This document shows, one piece after another, positions 6,329 through 12,772 of a DNA stretch of 12,772 nucleotides. Every line of letters begins with the position of its first letter. Within the stretch, counting starts at the first letter, position 1. Location of the stretch: NCBI GenBank assembly GCA_964236445.1, contig CAXSDR010000105.1, positions 1 through 12,772 on the forward strand. The letters are read 5' to 3'. A model generated the notes under the pieces. The model made no database searches. It saw nothing but the letters and a program-made list of their open reading frames with translations, and had not been told where the DNA came from. The stretch is from CAXSDR01 sp964236445 (lineage in GTDB: Bacteria > Actinomycetota > Actinomycetes > Motilibacterales > Motilibacteraceae). A program made the position numbers and the translations under genes.

Positions 6329-7538
6329 ATGGACAGGGCTGGGCTCGTCCGCCTGGGCACCGTGGCAGCGTTCGTCCTCGACGGCGCGCTCGCTGGCTGC
6401 GCGGCCGATCACACGCCGCCCGCCACGGCACCGAATCGCGCAGCGGGCTGGCACCGGGTGCGAGCTCCGGGCTCATTGCGCAGTATCGCGGGCCTGGACT
6501 CGGGAGAATCCGCGTCCCCATGTGCTCGCGGCGGGCAGACACTGGGGTGGCGGTCCGCTGCTCGCCGACGTGACCGACGGGGTGGCGACGGAGCTCTCGA
6601 GCACGGCGCTTCCTCGCCAGCAGCGACAGGGGCTCGACTCCGTGTCGAGCGACGGCGAGAACATTGCCGTCAGCGAGGTTGTCTCCGATGCGGCGCGGGC
6701 ACCCGCCACGGTCTGGATCGGGGGCATGAGCGCGGACACCAGGTCAGAGCACAAGCCACCTCGCGATGACGAAGGCCGGGCACCCATGTGGGCCACGCCG
6801 CTGCTCGACGGGGAGGAGGGCTTCCGCAGCGTCGGTGCGGTTCCCGTGCCAGGCGGCTGGGACATCCGCGCCTGGCGGGCCGACGCCACGTGGGAGTCCC
6901 TCGACGCGTTCCCGCAGCTCCGACTGGGCCGTGTGCCGGCGCCCCGGACGCTGCTGAGCGGCACGACCGAAAGTGAGGTGGTCGTTGCGGGACAGCTGAG
7001 CGAGAGGGGGCCCGACGCCGCGGCACCGTGGTCGGTCTGGACGCTCGGCGACGACGGTCCAGCGACGCCCGGCGGGCGCTGGCAGCGAGCGATGCTGGCA
7101 TCTGTGCCCGATGGACTGACCGACATCGCGTCGTGGGATGCCGGCTGGTGGGTGGCCGGGCACCGCGGGATGAAGCCGGTCGTCTACGACTTCGACTCGG
7201 CGGCAGGCGCCGAGCTGGCCGTGCCCGACACCTCGCTCGACCCGCTCTGCCCGAGCGTCTTCGTTGCCGGAAAGCCGATCGGCCGGTCGCTGGTGCTTGC
7301 CACGCAGTCTGTCGACGGTCCGACGGTGTGGCTCGCCGCGGGCCACGACTGGGTGCGGCTTCCCGCGCCGGCCGGGTCGCTGTCTGCTGCCCAGCTCGTC
7401 GGGGATGCGATCTATGTCCTCGTCGACGGAACCCTCTGGTTCCGAGCCCTCCCGCCGGCTTCCACTCGGGCCGACGTCCAGGACCTTCGGTCAGCCGGCC
7501 GCCCAGGTGATCGCCCGGTCCAGCACTCCGATGCCTGA
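6329..7538 (+). pseudogene. Putative lipoprotein with propeller-like repeats, interrupted by a frameshift
   Basis: ATG 6329 opens a frame with a lipoprotein-type signal: hydrophobic stretch, then the lipobox LAGC (residues 21-24). It continues to SLRSIAGLDSGE. The matching continuation, HVLAAGRHWGGGPLL and onward to 7538, lies in the next forward frame. The switch falls at about 6505-6525. Deleting one C from the CCCC at 6516-6519 would join the two parts cleanly to give ~402 residues. The downstream part has repeated segments such as WWVAGH, VWLAAGHDW and AIYVLVDGTLWF, suggestive of a beta-propeller on the outer face of the membrane. An Asp inside the signal's hydrophobic core (FVLDGA) is unusual. 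If the frameshift is real the gene is broken. If it is a sequencing error the gene is intact. Function is not recognised. The 3' end overlaps the convergent CotH gene by 48 bp. Confidence 0.62.
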
Positions 7539-10500
7539 GGCGGTCAGGGTCGTGGCCGACGTCTCGGACAGGAAGACACCCACCCGCCTGGCTGGGGCCA
7601 CCCGGGTCGCCATCTGGGCGCCGGCGGAAAAGCCGAACACCGCCGCCTTGGTGCTGCCGGCGACGTAGGCCTGCACGGTGGCCCCGGCCGGCGCTGAGCC
7701 GTAGGACAGGGTGCCCGTGGATGCGAGCAGGTCGACACGTCCGGTGAGCCCAGTCGACATCGGGTCAGCGGCGAGGACATCGACGGCGCGCGAGGTCGCG
7801 ACGTTGCCACCCGAGGTGGTCATGCCCAGGTCGTCGTAGCCTGCGGCCTCCCAGGTGATCACGGGCACGGCGACTGTCGCCAGCTTGGCGAGGTACGTCG
7901 AAGATCCGCTCGCGGAGAAGAGCACCAGCGACGCGCCGGACACTGCCGCCGCGCTGGTGTTGTTGTCGTCCAGTAGCGACACCGTGTAGCCCAGGGCCGA
8001 CACGCGGTCGGCGACGACCTGGTCCGCGGCAGACAGCGGGAGCGACCCGGCGATGAACACCGCCGCACCGCCCGCGGCGGGGGGCGAGCCGGGCGGCGTG
8101 ACGGTCAGGGTCAGGTCGTCCGAGGCGCTGAGCTGGCCGTCACCTGCGGTGAGCCGCAGCACGTAGGTGCCGGCCGCCGTGAAGCTCACCGTCGTGTCGA
8201 CGGCGGTCGTGTCGCCGAACGACACGGCGCCGGGTCCGCTCACCCGGGCCCACGAGCTCGTCACCGCGCCGTCCGGCAGCCCGTCGTCGGTCACCGTGGC
8301 GTCGAGCGACGTCGATCCGGCGGCGAGGGGAGCGCTCCTGTCGGGGCCGGCATCGACCGAGGGCGCGGCGTTGACCGGCGGGAGCGGCGGGCCGGCCGGC
8401 GTCCCGGCTGTCCACAGCAGCACCTTGTCGAGCAAGGTCTTGCCCGCAGCGGTCAGCGTGGTGGCCGATGTCTCTGACAGGAAGAGCGCAGCGCGGCGGG
8501 CGGGTGCCACGCGGGAGGCCATCTGCGCGCCGGCCGCGTAGCCGAACACCGACGCCTTGGTGCTCGCGGCGACCCGTGCCTCGATGAGCGCGCCGGCTGC
8601 CGGCGAGCCGTAGGCGACCTTGTCAGCCGTCGCCAGCACGTCGAGGCGTCCGGTCAGACGGGTGGACATCGGGTCACCGGCGACGATATCGAGCGCGCGC
8701 TTCGCCGCGACGTTGCCGCCTGCCGCGGTCATCCCGAGGTCGTCGTAGCCGGCTGCCTCCCACGTGACGACGGGGACGGCGACGCCGCTCAGCCGTGACA
8801 TGAAGCTGGAGGAACCCGTGGCGGAGTAGAGGACCAACGCAGCTCCGGTGGTGGCGGCTGCACTGGTGTCGGCGTCGTCGAGGAGCGAGACGGTGAAGCC
8901 GAGACCACCCAGCCGGTCGACGACCACCTGGTCGGCGGCCGAGAGTGGAAGCGCCCCGGCGATGAACAGTGCCTTCGGCGCCGCGGCGTCGTCATCGACG
9001 ATCGTCAGCACGGCCGAGCCGTCCGAGACGGTGGCACCCGTCACCGACCCGAGAGTGAGCGGGACACTTTCGTCCGGCTCATCGCTCGCGTCACCCTTCA
9101 CCGCCACGTCGATCAGCTGCGTGCTCGGCCCGCCCGGCGCAAAGGTCAACACGCCGCTCGCGGCCACGTAGTCGCTCCCCGCGGCCGCTGAACCGGTCCC
9201 GGTGCTCCAGGGAACTGTGACCGAGGCGGACGATGTGCCCGTGACGGTCACCGGCACGTGGGCGGTGACATCGCCCTCGGTGACGCTGACGTCGTCGACC
9301 TTCACGGTCGGGAGTGGGTCGTCGTTGGACACCGTCACCGTGGCGCCGGCATCGGCCAGGGCGGCGCCGGTTGCCCCCGAGAGCGTGACGGTGAAGGACT
9401 CGTCCGGCTCCCACATCGTGTCACCGAGCACGGGGACGGCCAGCTGTGCGCTGGTCTGACCGGGCGGGAACGAAACTGTTCCGGAACGCGCGGTGTAGTC
9501 ACCGGCACCCGCCGTGCCGTCGGCGCTCGACCAGTCGACCGTGACTGCTGTCGTGGCGGGCGTGCTCAACGTGACGTCGACGAGGGCGTCGTGTTCACCT
9601 GCATCGCCTTCGCTGGTGGCTGCGTCGCGCACCGTCAGCGAAGGAGGCGCGGTGGCGTTGTCGTCGTCGGTGACGGTCACCGTGGCTGTGGCATCGGTGA
9701 GCACCCCACCGGTGGGCGACGTCAGGTTCACGGCGAACGTCTCATCGGGTTCGTGGGCCGTGTCGCCGACGATGGGCACGCTGACCGCCTGCGTCAGCGC
9801 ACCGCCGGCGGCGAAGGTCAGCGACCCGGAGGTGCTCTGGTAGTCGGCCGGTGACGTCGCTGTGCCGTCAGCGGTTGCATAACCGACGCTCACCGGGGAC
9901 GTAGGCACGTCGTTCAGGCGTACGGTCACGCCGACCGTGTGCGCGGCGCCGCCCTCGCCCGTCGAGACGTCGTCGACGCTGACCCCGATCGGGTCGACCG
10001 CTGCGGGGGAGCCGTTGACCAGCGTGCTGGCACGCCACGACGAGGCGAGGTTGAGGTTGCGCGCATCGGCGCGGGCCACGAGGGAGTAGCCGCCCGCGTT
10101 CGTCGCGGGATACCACGACGGGCTGTAGGAGAAGTCGGACAGCGTGCGGCCGAACGAGTCGACGAGGACGACGCGTTCGCCTTCTGAGGCGAGGTTGCCG
10201 CCATAGACACCGGCTACGCGCGGGGTGCTGCCGTATCGGGCGACGAAGTCGGGTGCCGACTTGATGGCGACGATGCGCTCACCCGGGTTGAGCGTGCCTG
10301 CCGGGAAGGTGAAGGTCACCGCCGTCGTGAGCTGCACACCGGCGAGCTGGACGGGCGCGGAGCCGGTGTTGGTGACTTCGACGTACTCGTAGTTGTTGCC
10401 GCCGGTGGCGTTGTAGTGGACCTCGGTGACGGCGAGCGTCGGGAGGTTCGGGGTGGTGAACGTCGCGGCGTCCTCGGCGCTCCACGTGGTGCCGGACAGC

Positions 10501-12395
10501 ACCCGCGCCCGGACCTTCTGCGTGGTGCTGATGGTGAGAGGCCCGCTGTAGAGCGTCGCGCCGGCGGCGACGCTGCCGCCGACCGCCCGCGGGTCCGTGC
10601 CGTCGGTCGTGTAGTAGATCGAGCCTGCCGCGTTGGGGTTCGTGAGCGTGAGCGCGAAGCCCGGGGCGATGTCGCCCCCCTGCTGGCTCATCGTGGGCGC
10701 GTTGATGCTCGGGTAGTAGCCGTAGGTCTTCAGCGCGGTGACGAGTCGGGCCGGATTGCCCGTCATGACGTCGTTGATCGCGTTGACCTCGTTCTGCCAG
10801 TCGACGTCACGCGTGCGCGTGGGCTGGCCGAGGGACTTCAGCGAGTCACCCCAGCGCGCCGACTCGGCCACGACGGCCTCGCTGACGTAGCTGTTCAGCG
10901 CGGCGAAACGCGCCTTCGCGTTCGCCTCGGTCAGCGCGCCGTTGTTGTAGACCGCCCGGTTGACCCGGTCGGCGAAGCGCAGCCGGAACTCGGGGCTCTG
11001 GACTGCTGCACGCCAGATGGCGTTGATGACGGACGTGTCGCTCGCGCCCGGGCGGAAGCTCGGGGGAACCCAGGCACCGTTCTGGGAGGGACCGCCCAGG
11101 CGTACGTCGAAGGACCACTCGCCGTCCCACTCGAAGTAGCGCAGCGGACCGGGCGTCGGCGTCGCGCGGTTGCCGGCCCACCAGTTGTTGTTGGGCCAGT
11201 CGGTGACCCCGCCGTAGAACTGCAGCGCGAGGTAGTCGGCGAAGTTGTCGAGATCGACATAGTCCTGGAGCTCGGCGTAGTTGGCGGGATCGGTCATGTC
11301 CTTGTTGACCAGCGTCGTGGAGAGGTAGTTCCAGCGCGCCGGGCTCGCCGCGCCGTGTGCGCCCTCGTGGCTCACCGACCAGTAGTCGTTTTCGCTGCCA
11401 CCGAAGTAGTCGGCCTGGAACGCGTCATCGGGATTCTCGACTGCGTTGTAGAGGCCCCAGTAGAGGCCGTTGATGTAGAGCTGGACGAACTGACCGTGCG
11501 AGCCGTAGCCGGACATGGCGATCTGGGAGTCGCGGAACCACTGGTCCTCTGTGTAAGTCGTCTTCGACGGGTTGCTGGTCCGGCACCAGCAGCGGTTGTT
11601 TCCCGAGCGCAGGACCAGCTTGTCGAGTTTGGTGGGCGCGCTGGCGCCGTTGACCGCAGCGCCCTTGAGCAGGTCGGTCGACCACTTGCCGGTGCCGTAG
11701 TCCGAACGGAAGTTCAGCTTCAGGGCGCGCTTGAGCCGGTCGTGGCTGTGGCCCTCGATGCCCACGTCGGCCTGGGTGTTCTTCGAGGGGTCGGTCGGAT
11801 CGATGTATTCCACCGACACGCGCTTCTCGATGTCGTTCGTGTCGTACCACCCCGCCGGGCCGAAGATGTCGCCGAACTGCGACGTGATGGACAACGTCGG
11901 CACTGCCGTGAGCGCGGCCTCGACCCGGCCCGGGTCGGGGTCGACGATCGACGGGTCCATCTCGTAGTCGTGCTGGACAACGGCGCCGTCGCTGCCGGCC
12001 GAGACGTTGAAGTTGGGCCAGCCCGCAACGGTCGCCGGCTGGTGCACGACGTCGTTGACGAAGACGTAGGTCATGGTCGCGACCGGACCGGGGTCGACCC
12101 CGGCGGCGTAGGCGACTGCGCGCAGCGTCGTGGTCGACGTCACGTGGATCGCCCGGGTGTAGGGCGTGCCGACGGCCGACGTGGGGGTCGTCCCGTCGAC
12201 GGTCCAGCGGATCTGCGCTCCGGCATCGGGTGCGGTGAGCGCGACATCGATCGGCGCGGTGTAGAAACCACGCCCGGGCGATGCCGTCACCGGGCTCGAG
12301 ACCGCTGCCGTGGCAGCAGGCACCGGCGCCAGCAGCAGCAGCGAGCTGAGCACCGACAGGACAGCGAGCAGCGCGACGCGGCAACGGACAGACAT
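7491..12395 (-). CDS. Secreted multidomain CotH kinase-family protein
   Basis: This 1634-residue exported protein has a Sec signal peptide at 1-31 (hydrophobic core, cleavage near ATA-AVSS). Domains in order are: chitobiase/hexosaminidase C-terminal-type sandwich (~33-112), CotH kinase-like domain (~165-545), second chitobiase-type domain (~564-648), lamin-tail domain (~651-760), three Calx-beta repeats (~803-912, 919-1027, 1029-1136), a 191-residue domain (1141-1331), a PKD-like domain (~1342-1433) and a second copy of that domain (1444-1634). CotH landmarks are IEGHSHDRLKRALKLNF (213-229), FVQLYINGLYWGLYN (303-317) and WDGEWSFD (423-430). D424 and D430 are candidate metal ligands. Known CotH proteins phosphorylate a spore-coat protein. 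Secreted bacterial relatives are uncharacterised, and adhesion or surface-polymer roles are inference. GTG/ATG choice: ATG 12395 has AGGGGGG 7 nt upstream. There is no wall-anchor motif or C-terminal membrane segment, so the protein is probably released. Confidence 0.92.
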   Translation of the reverse strand: MSVRCRVALLAVLSVLSSLLLLAPVPAATAAVSSPVTASPGRGFYTAPIDVALTAPDAGAQIRWTVDGTTPTSAVGTPYTRAIHVTSTTTLRAVAYAAGVDPGPVATMTYVFVNDVVHQPATVAGWPNFNVSAGSDGAVVQHDYEMDPSIVDPDPGRVEAALTAVPTLSITSQFGDIFGPAGWYDTNDIEKRVSVEYIDPTDPSKNTQADVGIEGHSHDRLKRALKLNFRSDYGTGKWSTDLLKGAAVNGASAPTKLDKLVLRSGNNRCWCRTSNPSKTTYTEDQWFRDSQIAMSGYGSHGQFVQLYINGLYWGLYNAVENPDDAFQADYFGGSENDYWSVSHEGAHGAASPARWNYLSTTLVNKDMTDPANYAELQDYVDLDNFADYLALQFYGGVTDWPNNNWWAGNRATPTPGPLRYFEWDGEWSFDVRLGGPSQNGAWVPPSFRPGASDTSVINAIWRAAVQSPEFRLRFADRVNRAVYNNGALTEANAKARFAALNSYVSEAVVAESARWGDSLKSLGQPTRTRDVDWQNEVNAINDVMTGNPARLVTALKTYGYYPSINAPTMSQQGGDIAPGFALTLTNPNAAGSIYYTTDGTDPRAVGGSVAAGATLYSGPLTISTTQKVRARVLSGTTWSAEDAATFTTPNLPTLAVTEVHYNATGGNNYEYVEVTNTGSAPVQLAGVQLTTAVTFTFPAGTLNPGERIVAIKSAPDFVARYGSTPRVAGVYGGNLASEGERVVLVDSFGRTLSDFSYSPSWYPATNAGGYSLVARADARNLNLASSWRASTLVNGSPAAVDPIGVSVDDVSTGEGGAAHTVGVTVRLNDVPTSPVSVGYATADGTATSPADYQSTSGSLTFAAGGALTQAVSVPIVGDTAHEPDETFAVNLTSPTGGVLTDATATVTVTDDDNATAPPSLTVRDAATSEGDAGEHDALVDVTLSTPATTAVTVDWSSADGTAGAGDYTARSGTVSFPPGQTSAQLAVPVLGDTMWEPDESFTVTLSGATGAALADAGATVTVSNDDPLPTVKVDDVSVTEGDVTAHVPVTVTGTSSASVTVPWSTGTGSAAAGSDYVAASGVLTFAPGGPSTQLIDVAVKGDASDEPDESVPLTLGSVTGATVSDGSAVLTIVDDDAAAPKALFIAGALPLSAADQVVVDRLGGLGFTVSLLDDADTSAAATTGAALVLYSATGSSSFMSRLSGVAVPVVTWEAAGYDDLGMTAAGGNVAAKRALDIVAGDPMSTRLTGRLDVLATADKVAYGSPAAGALIEARVAASTKASVFGYAAGAQMASRVAPARRAALFLSETSATTLTAAGKTLLDKVLLWTAGTPAGPPLPPVNAAPSVDAGPDRSAPLAAGSTSLDATVTDDGLPDGAVTSSWARVSGPGAVSFGDTTAVDTTVSFTAAGTYVLRLTAGDGQLSASDDLTLTVTPPGSPPAAGGAAVFIAGSLPLSAADQVVADRVSALGYTVSLLDDNNTSAAAVSGASLVLFSASGSSTYLAKLATVAVPVITWEAAGYDDLGMTTSGGNVATSRAVDVLAADPMSTGLTGRVDLLASTGTLSYGSAPAGATVQAYVAGSTKAAVFGFSAGAQMATRVAPARRVGVFLSETSATTLTASGIGVLDRAITWAAG
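7494..8066 (-). repeat. C-terminal copy of the duplicated 191-residue domain
   Basis: Residues 1444-1634 of the CotH-family protein align without gaps to residues 1141-1331, with 128 of 191 identical by my count. The copy runs from AAVFIAGSLPLSAADQVV to the last residue, ITWAAG. The predicted pattern is alternating strands and helices (VFIAG, TVSLLDD, SLVLFS, VPVITWE), as in a Rossmann-like or class I glutamine-amidotransferase-like fold. The protein ends exactly with this domain. Confidence 0.85.
8403..8975 (-). repeat. First copy of the duplicated 191-residue domain
   Basis: Residues 1141-1331 of the CotH-family protein form this copy. The best-conserved blocks between the copies are LSAADQVV, VPV(V/I)TWEAAGYDDLGMT, DPMST-x-LTGR, GAQMA-x-RVAPAR and FLSETSATTLTA. 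A PKD-like domain separates the copies. The function of the domain is unknown to me. Confidence 0.85.
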
Positions 12396-12545
12396 CAGTG
12401 GGCCCCCCTAGGCTGCGGGGAACGCTACGCCTTGTCACCGAAAAAGTCGCTAGCCCTCACGACAATGGCGCGACGCCGTCACGGGGTGTGAGTCGTACGC
12501 CGGGACAAACCAGGACGACCGCGACAAGGCCGGGAAACGCACGAA

Positions 12546-12577
12546 GCCCCTCACCCGCCTCTCGGCGGATCAGGGGC
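12546..12577 (-). terminator. Hairpin terminator after the tRNA-Cys/tRNA-Val genes
   Basis: On the minus strand a 14-bp stem (GCCCCTGATCCGCC paired with GGCGGGTGAGGGGC, one G-G mismatch and one T-G wobble) closes a GAGA tetraloop. It lies 12 nt past the tRNA-Val 3' end and is followed by TTCGTGCGTTT, a moderate T-rich tail. It should end the tRNA transcript before the CotH gene. The remaining ~150 bp to the CotH start (12396-12545) hold no gene that I can see. A TAGCGT at 12422-12427 (minus) could be the CotH gene's -10, without a clear -35. Confidence 0.75.
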
Positions 12578-12589
12578 CGTGCCGACATG

Positions 12590-12661
12590 TGGGCGATACT
12601 GGGATTGAACCAGTGACCTCTTCCGTGTCAGGGAAGCGCTCTCCCACTGAGCTAATCGCCC
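12590..12661 (-). tRNA. tRNA-Val (GAC)
   Basis: The 72-nt cloverleaf has acceptor arms GGGCGAT and ATCGCCC with discriminator A. The D arm is GCTCAGTGGGAGAGC. The anticodon arm is CTTCC-CTGACAC-GGAAG, giving anticodon GAC. The T arm is ACTGG-TTCAATC-CCAGT. CCA is not encoded. It lies 40 nt downstream of tRNA-Cys and is probably co-transcribed with it. Confidence 0.96.
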
Positions 12662-12701
12662 GTGCGATCTCCTCGGGTGGGACCGATGAGACTTCTCGCC
12701 G

Positions 12702-12772
12702 AGGTGGAGACGGGATTTGAACCCGTGTAGACGGCTTTGCAGGCCGTTGCCTCGCCTCTCGGCCACTCCACC
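12702..12772 (-). tRNA. tRNA-Cys (GCA)
   Basis: The 71-nt cloverleaf has acceptor arms GGTGGAG and CTCCACC with discriminator T (U73), the identity element of tRNA-Cys. The anticodon arm ACGGC-CTGCAAA-GCCGT gives anticodon GCA. The T arm is ACGGG-TTCAAAT-CCCGT. CCA is not encoded. The 5' end coincides with the window edge, so the promoter and any upstream tRNA genes (often tRNA-Gly in this cluster type) lie outside. Confidence 0.96.

Noticed and set aside
6297..6520. N-terminal extension of the lipoprotein frame starting at ATG 6297
   Set aside because: The translation is Arg/Ser/Pro-rich without a signal or propeller-like pattern. The neighbouring frame over the same bases gives a lipobox and a plausible continuation, so a frameshift explains the data better.
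7494..8975. Direct DNA repeats as a mobile element or recombination cassette
   Set aside because: The repeat is within one continuous reading frame and matches a protein domain duplication. No terminal inverted repeats, transposase or target duplication are seen.
10416..12491. Open frame of about 690 codons on the plus strand
   Set aside because: It is antisense to the CotH-family gene, whose domains and signal peptide are clear. The plus-strand translation is low-complexity, rich in Arg, Val, Gly and Asp, as expected from the mirror of a GC-biased gene.
12590..12772. Functional link between tRNA-Cys and the cysteine-biosynthesis operon
   Set aside because: They are about 8 kb apart with unrelated genes between, and a strong terminator ends the tRNA unit. 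Proximity is likely coincidental.

Overview
The window is very GC-rich, with coding frames strongly biased to G/C at third positions, many GTG starts, 4-nt stop/start overlaps and start codons that sit at the expected transcription start. The tRNA genes do not encode CCA. Together this points to a high-GC actinomycete. The gene order of the sulfate-assimilation cluster matches what I know from Streptomyces and related actinobacteria. I cannot fix the genus from this sequence; a Nocardioidaceae-like organism is a guess.

Region 1 (1-4428, minus strand) is a tightly coupled assimilatory sulfate reduction operon. In transcription order it holds a 28-residue leader peptide with one Cys codon, ferredoxin-type sulfite reductase (sir), a 54-residue four-cysteine protein (cysX-like), Fe-S-type APS/PAPS reductase (cysH), APS kinase (cysC), ATP sulfurylase small subunit (cysD) and the start of the ATP sulfurylase GTPase subunit (cysN, cut by the window edge). 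Every junction from sir to cysN overlaps by 1 or 4 nt. CysD/CysN make APS, CysC can turn it into PAPS, CysH releases sulfite and Sir reduces sulfite to sulfide. The small cysteine protein is placed where an electron carrier or accessory factor would be expected.

Region 2 (4429-7538) holds a divergent YihY/BrkB-family membrane protein, a small single-pass membrane protein, a convergent RsbW-like histidine-kinase-fold ATPase, and a secreted lipoprotein gene with propeller-like repeats. The lipoprotein gene appears to be split by a single-base frameshift near 6516-6519.

Region 3 (7491-12395, minus strand) is one 1634-residue secreted mosaic protein: signal peptide, chitobiase-type beta-sandwich, CotH kinase-like domain, second chitobiase-type domain, lamin-tail domain, three Calx-beta repeats, then a duplicated 191-residue domain whose copies flank a PKD-like domain. 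The two copies are ungapped and about 67% identical. The gene's 3' end overlaps the lipoprotein gene antisense by 48 bp.

Region 4 (12546-12772, minus strand) holds tRNA-Cys(GCA) and tRNA-Val(GAC) followed by a strong hairpin terminator that separates them from the CotH gene. I saw no mobile elements, CRISPR arrays or rRNA. No gene-free stretch exceeds 200 bp.
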